A DNA stretch of 64,000 nt, taken from Apostichopus japonicus (taxonomy: Eukaryota > Echinodermata > Holothuroidea > Aspidochirotida > Stichopodidae). Positions 34,751-46,140 of this stretch are shown here, one piece after another. The notes beneath the pieces are model-generated. The model was not told where the DNA came from and did no database searches. It was given only the letters and a program-made list of their open reading frames with translations. Where the stretch lies: the NCBI RefSeq assembly GCF_037975245.1, contig NC_092562.1, positions 20,967,054-21,031,053 of the forward strand, given 5' to 3'. A program made the position numbers and the translations under genes. Numbering within the stretch: the first letter of the stretch is position 1; each line of letters starts with the position of its first letter.

Positions 34751-34904
34751 CTAATACCTCGCACTCTGACATATTTTGTCGTAGACTTCTGGGAAGGCGT
34801 CTTCACATTGCAAATCTTTGCGTACTTTATCGTAGAGGGAGTGGTCGAACATGACGCGAAACTCTTCTCTGGTCATGAAACAGTCGGCGTACAGCATCTG
34901 AAAA
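34751..34904 (-). CDS. DHCR24: DHCR24 exon 8 (C-terminus)
   Basis: The acceptor TTTCATAG precedes TTTTCAGATGCTG; a junction codon joins HG to [16 protein letters not shown]. The exon ends CQSARY then TAG at 34751-34753. Confidence 0.93.
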
Positions 34905-37900
34905 CTATGAAATGGCAAAATATCCACATTAAGTACCATTTCAGGAGAAGAGTTTTTGACCAGGGAGCTATCACCAGTCAATTGATAAACATCAAGCAAC
35001 ATTGAAATAATATCTAGGTTCACAATGGAGCACATTGCAGTTTCAACAAGGAATTCTAGCCTCTTTTGATATTGAAGACACACTGTACCCATAAAACAGC
35101 TGGTTTCCCAAGCTTTCAATACTTAAACTTACGTGAGTTAATTCATGTATTCTGTCTGATTCACTTTGATGAGTAAAGTATTGCAATTAACGTTCTACGC
35201 AAACATTACTCAGTGTTTCTTCTCGAAGCCAAAAATCATGTGCAATTGATTACTGTTTTGTCCCTACAATCTGATATCACTTGTAAGCCCACACTGTGCC
35301 CACATTCATATATGCAGAGTAAGCTAGAATTTTGTAAATCTGCTTTTACAAGATACCAGCTGGCCTTTACTGATGTTTTGAGAGTTGCTTAATAGTGACA
35401 ACTTTGTTTTTTAGACTACAATTAACAGATTTTATGATGTTTTAAAGGAAATGTTTAGGTTAAGGTCAACAGATTTTACCGAACCTACTCAATAATATTC
35501 AAATTAAGATTGCAATTTGACCAAACAGAGACATCATGCGGGGGAAAAAATTGACCGAAATAAAGGTTAATCAGCAAGAAACTAGTAAAGAGTGATTCAA
35601 CTCTCGGCCAGACAGTATAACCCTGTTTAACCGTGACAAAAAGTTGGAAAATTTTCCATTTGACAAGATTACCATGGCACTGGCAAGTTGGTCCATTTTC
35701 TTTCAGTTCAACAGCACTAGGTGGTCACTTAAAAAAAATTTCTATTAAGCCGACATTTATTTTACAATTAATAAAAAACTGATTTACGCAGGTTATGAAT
35801 GACCATGATGCATCTATTCTCACCCGTGTCGATCCCGCACAAATTTCTCAATCCTGCGCACGGTGTCTGAATAGTGAAAGTCGGCAGTACCAGGGTTGCC
35901 ATAGGCACCGATATCTACATAGAGCTCCTCTTGGTTGCTATGGGGATGAACCATCCCTGGATTAGCTGGTAACTTGAAAGGACATATCCAAAGTGGATAC
36001 ATCTGCAAAGTAGTGGTATGGATACATTTAATTTTTTATCATATGATAAGTATATTATTTTTTCTTAAACAAAAGTGAAAATATACAGTAATATACAGTA
36101 AGATGGCTTCCTGGAGATTCACAGTTGGCTTGAGTATCATCATCCCCTCCATGAATTCTGGCAAAGACCCTCAAACTCAGATTGAATATCATGTATTGCA
36201 CATAAATAAAATATTGGCCTTGCTATAGAGAGAACCATCATATGCAACTTACCTCACCCCCCCCAACTTCCCCCCTTCCAACCCCTTTTCCTTCTCGATC
36301 TAAAAAGGCCCAGGATAATAAATTAGCTGATACACTAGCTCCCATTGTGCCGAAAAATTGCTCCACCGCTTACCAAATCCCAATCAAAACAGGGCCTCCA
36401 TTTTTTTGTCTTCAAACAATTGCAGTGAGAGTGTTATCTCAGCTGTTTTAAAACAACCATTTAATAGTAAAGAATTGGTATAGCTATCTCCTTGAGCTTA
36501 ACGGATGTATACCAATACAACCATTACGGCACTATAGACATACCGACACACACATATATATACAAACTCTGCAAGACTTTTAGTAACCTGTTTCATTTGA
36601 CTTTAAACCACCTTTATATTTGATACATAAAATCCCTTAATTATTGAAGTTCCACTAGCTAAATCAAATAAGTGAAGAATAGGTCAAAAGGTTTTAAAAT
36701 TTTGGTTTGAGCCTTTGCTTGTCATTTATCGTAAACATATCGAGATGGCAAAGTGAGTGAGTGAACGAGTAGAGAATACTGTTACTACTCCTGTACATTA
36801 CAACATTTCTAGAATTAACTGAATGTAGCCATCACCTACACATCTATTAAAGTTTTTCCCTTGGTGAACAAAACTAGCAACCTATCTAACTAAGTTTGAT
36901 CATTAGCAGTCTCTTTATGAGTAATATTACTCAGTTGTGAACGATAATGTTTCCATAAAGTGACATCCAAATGCACAAAAAAAATAACTGAATAAATAAG
37001 GTGCTTTATTGCAGTGGAAATGATAGTCAATAAGCTCGTCAAATAAAGTCAAAATAAGATTATAATACTTTATAATACTTTTAATAACCAATGGTTGAAT
37101 CACTTTCGGACAATTAATTTCAACACTTTCTTTAATACCTTGATTTCTTGATGAAAGCACTTGAGGGCATCTTCAAAGTCATCGAGAGGTACCAGCATAT
37201 CCTGTACGATATGCCGCTTCTTATACAGCTCTCTCAAGGTCTTGGTTTGGGTGAGTTTTAGGAGCGATATTTTAATTGGCAAAAGCCAACCGAATAAGTA
37301 CCTGAAGATGGGGTGGTTACCAAAAGGGATGATGTCCTGTTAGCATGGGGGAAAAAATTCAAAGAAGGTTGAAGATTTTCTAACACATTTGAGTATTAAA
37401 ACCGTAAGAATTAAGATAAACTTCTTTTGTTAAATTGTAGAAGTGAGAGATACAGTGATGTGTGACAGCCTTGGCCCCTCTGAAAAACTCAAGCAGTTTA
37501 GCCATGGAGTAACAGATGGTTCAAGAGATTCATTGTACAAGGGTCCCCAAACGTCAAGGGGGCTTTCCAAGGGTTGGTTGCAAAATATTGACCAAACGGA
37601 AGGCAACTAACCAGCAGTCATGTTTGTCGAGAACAATTTAGTTGATTCAATATGCGCAACATACAGGAGCAGATCCCTTGCGGTTGGGGGGGGGGGTAGA
37701 ATCAAAGGATAACCCCCATGTTATTTTACATTTTGATCAAAATTACTCAAGATTGTAAAAGATGCAGTTTAAAATATTGACAACAATAGAGCCCTTGTGC
37801 ATCTATCTATTAGTATGCCCACTTACCCAAATAAAGTTTTCCTTGGAACCCTCCCCTAGGATAGACCACATGCTAAGATTCATGCCCCCTCCCCACCCCC

Positions 37901-40900
37901 CCCCAAAAAAAACCTAAATCTGGCTACAGGCCTAGGGTCAAGTGCATTTTAGATGAAGTGGGGTGAATGGCCCAAGCTCTAGCTTTGGAACTGGTGCTCC
38001 TCAAACCTTAGCTAAACCACAGAGTAAAATGGATTTATATTTATAGAAAATAATTTTCAAAGAAAACTGAGATGTGTTGAGGTTAAAGATACGTCATTAA
38101 ATAATGTAGCTTATTATTATAATATCAAAGTTCTCAAATACTAAATAATGTAAAACCCAATTGAGTTACATGTGTAACAGGGAGAAAAAAGCGTGGCAAC
38201 TTTTATGATGTAACATTCATTTATTACATATAGTATGAAATTTTGGTTTAGGGAAGTTATAAGGTATAAGGTTTGGGGAGGGGGTGGAGAAAGAGGGGGA
38301 GCAGGGGTAAGAGTCTTTTTGTTCCTATGAAAACTACAAAGTTATGTGATTATAAAGTTACATAAAGGGATACCACAGAATGAGATTTACATCAAGCAAG
38401 TAAGTTTCAATATGTAACTTGAAGAAGTAATTGGAAATGTGTCTGTCGTTCTCTGTCCCTACCATGTTCCCATTTTTTTCAACCAGGGAAAGCTAAAGAT
38501 GTAGGTTGCAGAAAGTAGAGTGTTCACAAATATTTGCTGAGACTGTTCCCAGACTTCCAATATGAACATTTATGTGTTGCAGTAGTATTTTTCTGTGTTG
38601 CTGTATAGAATGTTAAGTTGTGTTCACTCATAGAAACAGAAAGTTTGTGGATTGGCCACCAACCCCATACCAATACTGACCTGAATTTTTGGGGGAAGGG
38701 GGGGTGGAGAGGGGTAGGTTGGGGTAGATTTGTTATCACTTACCTGCATTTCCCAGAAGATACTTCTAGAGTGTCGATGGTAGTAGTCTCTCAGTGGTAT
38801 GTATTCTACGCAGTATCCAGTCTTCATAATACCTTCAACATGCTTGTAAAACCAGGGCTTGTAAAAATTACCAATCTTATTGATCTGTTGATTAATATTA
38901 GAGGGTGGAAAAGTGCCATGGTTGTTGCAACAAGATATTAGATTTTTAAATCTACTTTATCAATAAGGGATGGAAAAGTTACAAAAGGAATGTTTGTTAA
39001 TGATCCATACAGAAAAGGTAAAAGCAAGTGCACAGACCGCATCGCATATAAAGCTATTTGGAGGAAATTCATTATTGGATTAGAAATGCTCTTTGTTCTA
39101 CATGAAATCTTCAATTAGTTACTCCTTCCGGCTCAATATTAGGACTCATCCTGACTTGATGTTACAACTCAATATTAAGACTCAATATAACAACTTGTGA
39201 AAGCTGACTACTCCTTTGGCATATTATGATTAATTATTCAGCTACTTCCTTTTTAAGGACATAAAAATAGAACATCTAAGTCATACTTTGTCGGCCTCCA
39301 CATCTTCTGTCAGCGTCCCTGTCATGACCACCGCCTCGTTTTCGCCAAACATCAGGCCTTCCACGAAATCGTTTCCATCTTCTTTACAGGTCTGCTCTTT
39401 GAAAACCTGAACCGTCTGCTGTCTGGTCTTAGTGGGACGGTACTCCAAACGGACGTAACTCTGAATCGGTACAATTCTGATGTCCACCGAGACAAGGAAA
39501 CATAGCGTACCGTAAGACCAGGGTATGGAGTGAAATAAGTCAGCGTTTTCCTCCTGATGAGAAAATAATGTCGGACAGAAAAATAAAAGTCAAAAACATG
39601 GCACTCAAACATGATGTCCTTTCTTCATGAATAGAGATACTTATCTCATTAAATAAAATAATCCTGCCCCTTCATGTGAGATTTCCGAAACTTTTAACAA
39701 ATCTTTGCAACGTTGTGTTATAAATACGGAAATACGGTATATATTCACTGAGTGATATCCCCGTTTAGTGTACACGTATTAGTTTTACACACCAAACCAT
39801 AGAGGACTTATTTCTACAACATTGTGCAATAGTTTTACACACCAAACCATAGAGGACTTACTTCTACAACATTGTGAAATAGTTTTACACACCAAACCAG
39901 AGAGGACTTACTTCTACAACATTGTGCAATAGTTTTACACACCAAACCATAGAGGACTTACTTCTACAACATTGTGCAATAGTTTTACACACCAAACTAT
40001 AGAGGACTTACTTCTACAACATTGTGCAATAGTTTTACACACCAAACCAGAGAGGACTTACTTCTACAACATTGTGCAATAGTTTTACACACCAAACCAT
40101 AGAGGACTTACTTCTACAACATTGTGAAATAGTTTTACACACCAAACCAGAGAGGACTTACTTCTACAACATTGTGAAATAGTTTTACACACCAAACCAG
40201 AGAGGACTTACTTCTACAACATCGTACTCTAGCTTAACCCACCAACCCAGAGAAGACTTACTTCTACAACATTGTGCAATAGTTTTACACACCAAACCAG
40301 AGAGGACTTACTTCTACAACATCGTATTCTAGCTTAACCCACCAACCCAGAGAGGACTTACTTCTACAACATCGTACTCTAGCTTAACCCACCAACCCAG
40401 AGAAGACTTACTTCTACAACATTGTGCAATAGTTTTACACACCAAACCAGAGAGGACTTACTTCTACAACATCATACTCTAGCTTTACACACCAACCCAG
40501 AGAGGACTTACTTCTACAACATCGTACTCTAGCTTAACCCACCAACCCGAGAGGACTTACTTTTACAACATCGTACTCTAGCTTAATTACACACCAATTC
40601 TCACCTTGGAACACTTGACAACGTCTCCATTACCCAAGACAACTTCAAAAGCTTCACAGATGTGTTGGAATAGTCCATGTTTGTGAGACGAACTCTCGAT
40701 GCCCACCCCCATCACCATACCACCTGGTTAAAAAAATAATAATAATAATAATAATAAATAAACAGTAAATGATTTATGTCAGTACCACCTCAAGTGCCAA
40801 AAAAAAAAACATGGAAGTTAATATTACATTCAGCAGACAAAAATAAAATTGCTAAGAAGTTCATTACTTTAGGATACAAGAAGCTATTCCCAGTAACAAA

Positions 40901-42891
40901 TCTTTTGTAAGAGAAATCTCCTTTTACCAGCAGCCACTCCACAGCAAAACAGACAATACAGCAGAAACAAAGCTATTGTCAAAGGCAGCAGATTTTTATA
41001 TTCCCATTTTAACTTTTTCATTTAGCATTAATTAATCTCATCAACCAAAACAATCACAATTTTTTTTGTCAACTTGCAGCTTTTCCACCATGTCTTGAAA
41101 TGAAACTTAGCATTTCATGCTGATGATTTTGTATTATATGTGGGATTATATCGTACCAAAACAGGTATTATAATTGAATTTGTTATATTGTAAACTTACT
41201 ACTGTTGGCAGATTACAGTACATCAATTACATAAAGACAGGTACAGGATTGAAGAACACAGAGCAACTTATATGAAACTATGCGAGGATTTTGCAAGGAA
41301 AGAAAGATAAAAGGATATCTTTACCGACTGTGAGATCGTCTAACTCTGGTAGTACTGGTAAGGACCACCCCATAGGGCTAAGTAAAGCTGTTATTTGGCC
41401 CATGGTCACAAGTGGTTCACATCTGACAATTCTCCCATCGGTATCGACGTCCAGGATATCCACCATGTTGATGTTTATGTTTCTGTGCGTCTTTTTGTAT
41501 AATCCGACTCGCAGGCTCGTCGTCTGCCAACCCGGCCGAGCGGTACATAGCTTCTTCTGACTCCCGGACTTGATCCAGTCCTTGATCTGTGAGAGAGGAT
41601 GCAGAACTCGAGTTTAATGTCAGAGAGAGTACCGTACATATATTACTATACACTACCCACCAGTCACACGTTTTTTGAGATTATTGAAACACTTATTTTC
41701 AAGGGATTAATTTCAGACCTTTTGAAATATGTTTGGGTGAGGCCGAGAGTGAAGAGGTTAAATATAATTTTAAGTTATACTTACTCTCGACAACTATGTT
41801 TCTAAATGATCCTCCGACGAACCAGTCGCCCCTCTGACTATTTTAATTGACTGGTTCAACTCTCCAGTAATTGGCCTAGATGTGTGAGCTGTGTATGGTC
41901 AAAGTATGGCTTCGCAACTATAGCGCTAGCGCGAGGTAGATCTACCGAATAAATATGATGCAGACTAGACACGCAATAACTCCTAATAAGTAAGGCAATA
42001 CAAATATAAATGTAGTATCCACCCTCTCCTATAACCACTCTCTTAATGAGATAAACACAGGGTGAACATGCCCTGAGTAAACTGCAATGTCTAAGGTAAA
42101 AGATGTAAATAAGTAATAACTGTTGTCAGTATCTTAACTGTCTGCAGAACATGAGGAGAAGAGGTTGAGTGGCCATATGTGTGTCCCTTATATACCAGCG
42201 TAGGTACTTTCAAAGGTAACCTAATTAGCATGTGTATAGAAACTATACAAAGTGGATGAATAATTCCATCAATGCAATCTGGATTACTCTAACCAGAGGC
42301 TTATTAGAGGGGGTAAGTAAACAAACAAAGTTGACCAGTATAATATGGTCACTAAAAGAGTGCTCATACTGTAGGCCTAAGTTTTACATGGCAATGAAGT
42401 TAAGTTGGGAAGTACATGCCAAGTTTGGTACGTTCCCAATGAAATGAGTATAGTTACTTTTTGTCAAGCTCTCAGCTCAGATGAGACAAAAAATCATGTT
42501 GTACAAAATGACACCGCGTAACTATAAAATTTTGCTCTCTGCTCTCACCCTACGAAGACAGTCTGAGAATGAAATCAGTGTGAATGAGAAGAGGAATAAA
42601 ATATCCAAAAATTAGCACAATCACTCTGGGAAAAAAAAAACTGACGTTATCTTTGTTTACCTGTTGGGACACTCCATCTACCCTCCATTGATGTCTCTGT
42701 GGTGCGCTCTTGAGTTTAAAGACGAGGAGATTGCGAAGATACAGGACTGCAGAATAGACCAACGAGATGGGGAGCAGTCCCAAGCACACGAAGATCCAAC
42801 GATAATGTTTCATCATATGTTCTGTACCTTTGACATATGAAAAGAGTATAAAACTGCTCAGCAGTCCCGTACCAAGTGACAGCCACAACAT
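34751..42891 (-). CDS. DHCR24: Delta24-sterol reductase, complete gene (8 coding exons, 516 aa)
   Basis: Exons in transcript order: 42891-42661, 41586-41325, 40723-40605, 39553-39287, 38884-38744, 37336-37139, 36002-35824, 34904-34751. They total 1551 nt, i.e. 516 codons plus TAG, the same length as human DHCR24, with all splice phases consistent. The enzyme uses FAD and NADPH to reduce the sterol side-chain C24-C25 double bond (desmosterol to cholesterol and equivalents) at the ER membrane. The N-terminus has hydrophobic segments (about residues 4-20 and 33-52). The FAD-binding PCMH-type domain (about 58-234) includes [25 protein letters not shown] and [14 protein letters not shown]. Further on come [80 protein letters not shown] and the ending [16 protein letters not shown]. 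Every diagnostic block of the family is present and no lesion is seen. Confidence 0.97.
35824..36002 (-). CDS. DHCR24: DHCR24 exon 7
   Basis: Acceptor TTTGCAG, donor CACGG|GTGAG, phase 2 out. Encodes [12 protein letters not shown]...[10 protein letters not shown]...[12 protein letters not shown], matching human VYPIWLCPF...IDIGAYG. Confidence 0.95.
37139..37336 (-). CDS. DHCR24: DHCR24 exon 6
   Basis: 198 nt, phase 0. Acceptor GCTAACAG, donor ATCAAG|GTATT. Starts [20 protein letters not shown] and continues [17 protein letters not shown]...[12 protein letters not shown], collinear with human. Confidence 0.95.
38744..38884 (-). CDS. DHCR24: DHCR24 exon 5
   Basis: 141 nt, phase 0. Acceptor ATCAACAG, donor ATGCAG|GTAAGT. 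Encodes [18 protein letters not shown] and then [20 protein letters not shown]. Confidence 0.95.
39287..39553 (-). CDS. DHCR24: DHCR24 exon 4
   Basis: 267 nt, phase 0. The acceptor ATCAG before GAGGAAAACGCT was chosen over a second AG three bases downstream because it keeps the human length (CSKEENADLF against CTPSENSDLF). Continues [19 protein letters not shown] and [21 protein letters not shown]. Confidence 0.93.
39779..40595 (-). repeat. 16-unit, 50-bp minisatellite filling DHCR24 intron 3
   Basis: AGAGGACTTACTTCTACAAC (plus strand) recurs every 50 bp from 39801 to about 40550. Two unit types exist: A with ATTGTGNAATAGTTTTACAC and B with ATCGTACTCTAGCTTAACCC. The distal eight units are all A; A and B mix toward exon 3. 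The array begins within about 10 bp of the exon 3 donor. On the transcribed strand each unit reads GTAGAAGTAAGTCCTCT, which contains GTAAGT. Confidence 0.97.
40605..40723 (-). CDS. DHCR24: DHCR24 exon 3 (FAD-domain core)
   Basis: 119 nt, phase 1 in, phase 0 out. Acceptor TTAACCAG, donor TCCAAG|GTGAGA. Encodes [20 protein letters not shown] and then [19 protein letters not shown]. The second copy of the gene has an exon of identical length. Confidence 0.95.
41325..41586 (-). CDS. DHCR24: DHCR24 exon 2
   Basis: 262 nt, phase 0 in, phase 1 out. Acceptor TCTCTCACAG, donor ACAGTCG|GTAAAG. Encodes [20 protein letters not shown] ... [23 protein letters not shown] ... [12 protein letters not shown]. 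Confidence 0.96.
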
Positions 42892-42900
42892 CTTGAGGAG
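42661..42900 (-). CDS. DHCR24: DHCR24 first coding exon, with a 9-nt 5' UTR piece
   Basis: The ATG is at 42891. A polypyrimidine tract and TAG acceptor (CTTCTTCTCCTTTAG) end at 42901, only 9 nt before the ATG, so a separate noncoding exon lies further upstream. The donor is CAACAG|GTAAAC. Encodes [20 protein letters not shown], then [20 protein letters not shown] and VFKLKSAP, the membrane-anchoring N-terminus. Confidence 0.95.
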
Positions 42901-43184
42901 CTAAAGGAGAAGAAGAACGAAAAGTCTCTTTTACAGTGTTCTAAGAGTGAAGTAAATTTGCTGCAAGCTGCTGCCAATTGCTATAAAAAAAAATATTGCA
43001 AATGGCAAAACAATCAACTTTTAATGGCTTTAAAGTCACCCTGAGTTGATATCCCCATATGACCATCCTCTATAAGAATGATTTGTCAGATTAGAATAAA
43101 CCCACAGGAAAGAACTTTAGCTTAGTGATTCCTTACCCATATTTACAATTTTTTACATTTCAGACTGTATAACTTCTGTTGTTC

Positions 43185-43510
43185 TCAAATGACCTTTGAC
43201 CTCTGCACAAAACAGTAAGGTTCTTATACTCAATGAAGAGGTTACACTGTACATATATTACGCTATGTTTCAAGTATATCCATGCTTTTCTCTTTGAGTT
43301 AGCGAGTTGACAAGGTTTTCAGAATTACACCTCTACTGACCTAGCTGCAAAACATTAGGGTTACCTGTACTATACATACTGTACAGTCGGTGGATAAACA
43401 GACCGTTTTCAAAGTAATAGGTTTTGATTTTAAATTTTTCAGAATTCGGCCTCTGTTGACCTCAAATGACCTCTGCAGACAATGATAGTGTTCATTATAC
43501 ACAATAAAGT
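43185..43510 (-). repeat. AGGTCA-type repeat upstream of DHCR24
   Basis: Two diverged units contain CAAATGACCTTTGACCTCTG (about 43186) and GACCTCAAATGACCTCTG (about 43459), the complement of the 2820-3240 family. Confidence 0.65.
43190..43202 (-). promoter_or_regulatory. DR1 nuclear-receptor-type site (AGGTCA A AGGTCA)
   Basis: TGACCTTTGACCT on the plus strand is a perfect inverse of AGGTCAAAGGTCA, the DR1 arrangement bound by HNF4 and RXR-type receptors. It lies about 300 bp upstream of the DHCR24 ATG exon, but inside a dispersed repeat, so a function is only a possibility. Confidence 0.3.
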
Positions 43511-44133
43511 GGATACACTGTGCAAATATTAAAACATGTACAAAGTAAATCCAAGCTTTCTCGTTTGAGTCTAAAAGCCAAGGCATCAAATACCCACAAA
43601 AATCACCATCGCCAAGATTCATATTGTCTCCATCGATGAATGAAAAGAATAAAAATATACTTGGAGAATTATTGACTGGGTTAACCTAACAACGTTTAAT
43701 GGTAAATTAAACTTACTGTACATGCATCTTTAAATGAATCACAACTTACATGCTTATATGCTAATAATCACTTGTTGAAAACTGACTATTAACAATCTCA
43801 GTAACTTAATATTGGCTTGCTCAGCGACAGCAGTACCTCAGGCCGATGGGATATCACCATTCATCATTTTTATGCGGTAACCAACTTGGAAATTTGCAGA
43901 AATCTGATTTCACTTCTTTTGTAATTCCCACAGGTCTGCTAGATATTTCGTATTATCTGTGTATGGAAGAAATCAAAGTGAATTGTTTTACTGCGATTTA
44001 AAACCATCAACCTCAGGACTTGTATCACAACACAATGTTCACTAAGGGAGTGTTAGCTCAGTGGTTCCAAATGATCAAAATAAAATACTAACAATTAAAA
44101 AAAGGAAAAACGACAATTAAAATGGGTTATGGC

Positions 44134-44805
44134 CAAGGGGGGACTTGGTCTAGTGATCGCCGTCCTGGGGGAGGGGTCTAAGGGGAGGGGGTGAACCCCT
44201 CCCTTATTGAGATTTGTTTGAAGTTAAGGAAAGCCTAGATGCAAAATGGTGCTATATTTCTCAATTTTGTAGGTTACAATAATCCTTTAAAAAAAGACCC
44301 AAAAATAACTTCCAGAAGCAACACTTGATTAAACTGAGGACAGTTAAGACAATAACACGAGCACATGTCATGTCTACGAAAGTAGGAGCCTACGCAGTTC
44401 GCTGCCTCTGGCAGCCACACCATCAAAGATATTTTTAGTGTCAAGTTTGGCCAAGATCCTGTTTTCCACAGACATCAACATGAAAGCCTCAAGATATGTT
44501 CTTGTGTCATTGTACTTCATCAAACAGTTTTTGAGTCTCTTCAAGGCAGAGAAAGAATGTTCACATGCCACTTGAGACACAGGTAGCGTTACCAGCAGCT
44601 TGTAGGCAAGCCCAATGCTCTTGTAAGCATCGGTGAAAAGGTTGGAGCACCTTTTAGCAGCAGAGATCGAGGACAGTCTTACATGACGTCTGTATTCTAT
44701 TAACTACTGTGAAAAATGGCTGTAAATTTTACCAGGCTCCCCAGCCCACCAGCCCATCAGGCCACCGGGCATTGCCCAAATGCCTGTGTGGCCAGTTCGC
44801 CACTG
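44134..44805 (-). mobile_element. hAT-family remnant 1 with perfect 8-bp target duplication
   Basis: Element ends are CAAGGGGGGACTTGGTC and (complement) CAGTGGCGAACTGGCCAC. Both sides are flanked by GTTATGGC (44126-44133 and 44806-44813). It is inserted in a repeat whose uninterrupted version is at about 52880-52900 on the other strand. It retains only the transposase C-terminus, so it is non-autonomous. Confidence 0.93.
44374..44650 (-). pseudogene. hAT transposase C-terminal dimerisation region (fragment)
   Basis: The open segment reads LFTDAYKSIGLAYKLLVTLP, then VSQVACEHSFSALKRLKN and ends ...DTKNIFDGVAARGSELRRLLLS stop. The LP.S...CE.SFSALKR.K pattern is the hAT C-terminal dimerisation motif. 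The catalytic region is absent. Confidence 0.85.
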
Positions 44806-44828
44806 GTTATGGCCCATCCATTCCTTAA

Positions 44829-45115
44829 GGGGAGTGTTAGCTCAGTGGCTAACGCCAGTGCCTTTCAATCATAAGGTCCCGAGTTCGAGTCACTCCAAGA
44901 TTAATGTATGTTGTCCAGTTACAGAGTTGTTGACAATTGACAATTCATAATCATGGACGTTAAAATATGAATCTAAGAGACTGGCTTCGGTCAGCTTGCG
45001 GCTTTGATAGCCAATAATGGCTTCTTCGCGAGGATCTTAAATACATACACACATACACCCATACACCCATACATACACACACATACATACATACACACAC
45101 ACAATACAACTATTT
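44829..45115 (+). repeat. tRNA-derived SINE, copy A, with (ACAT)n tail
   Basis: GTGTTAGCTCAGTGGCTAAC resembles an A box and GGTCCCGAGTTCGAGTCACT a B box. A body follows (GTCCAGTTACAGAGTTGTTG ... CTGGCTTCGGTCAGCTTGCG) with a CATACA microsatellite at 45042-45110. A second copy is at 52620-52990 on the minus strand. A truncated head (GGGAGTGTTAGCTCAGTGGTT) also sits at 44046-44066. Confidence 0.8.
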
Positions 45116-45708
45116 ATTATGTAAAACATATCTTAAAAGATGAAATGTACAACATAAACAGGGATAGGATTCTGAAACCTTCATCAATCTTTTTCAAGAA
45201 AATGTTTGTAGGTTTACTGACAGAACTTGGATTTGGATGGAGGGGGGGGGGGTGGGGACATAATAGGACTTTTATTGTCTTACCAACCTATTGAGTGTTC
45301 TTGAAAATAAATGTTCCTTGTACATGCACACTATTTTGCCTTTTTAAGAAAAGTAGCTTATTTAATACAAAACATTTCTCAATGGGGAAGAGAGCATCCC
45401 TCGCCTTGGACACCTCACCCAAGTCCCTGAGACAAGCCCTCCACTTGGAACCTTCCCCCAGATCACCAATCTGTAACTTAAAATCTTACTCCACCCCCAC
45501 CTCCCCCCCCCCCCGCCCCTCCATCCTCCTATAAAAATAAAATTGGGCATGTAGTTGGTATACATTCTAGCTATCACAGTGAATTAACAGAATAACCCTC
45601 AACATTACATATCAAGCACAACTTTACAATAGCACAATTAGCAAATAGTTGAATTACAAGTGCATCTCTGTCCACATGGTGCTGCAATAAGTGGTATTGC
45701 TTGGAATA

Positions 45709-46140
45709 TTAATCATGGCTTTAAAATATAGCTGGCCAAAAATTAAAGGGTGTGAAGACTCGCGCAAAAAGGAACGTCTAATGCCGGTAATCTGACCTAG
45801 TTTCGAATGAGGTGTAATTGAAGTGTTAGACACCACCATCGGTCCCAGAAAATACACACACAGCTTGCTACCGTCAGTAATTAGACACTAGTGTACAGTC
45901 AGTACATACAGCTGGGGTCAATACCCACATCACAGTGTATGAACGATACAGCGATGGACAACTCAGGTCCAGCTAAAGATAACAAGGTATCACGTTTCAT
46001 TACTGTCTGCATTTTGTAGCGACACGAACAAAACGTCACAAGCAACAGAATGTTAACTTTCTCAGATGGCCGCACGCGGTTTGGGGCGAGTCTTCAATGC
46101 CTTTAATCATGGCTTTAAAATATAGCTGGCCAATAATTAA
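45709..46140 (-). mobile_element. TTAA MITE copy 3 inside 38-bp direct repeats
   Basis: The MITE proper is 45743-46106, opposite in orientation to copies 1 and 2, with TTAA at both ends. It is bracketed by a 38-bp direct repeat (45709-45746 and 46103-46140) that itself begins and ends in TTAA and differs at one base. A normal piggyBac-type insertion would duplicate only TTAA. Confidence 0.9.

Noticed and set aside
39779..40595. CRISPR array
   Set aside because: Regular 50-bp units, but the whole unit is repeated with no unique spacers, in a eukaryotic intron. It is a minisatellite.
44829..44900. tRNA gene
   Set aside because: A- and B-box-like words are present, but the anticodon and T-arm do not fold as a tRNA, and the same sequence with a body and microsatellite tail recurs at 52.6-52.9 kb. 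It is a SINE head.
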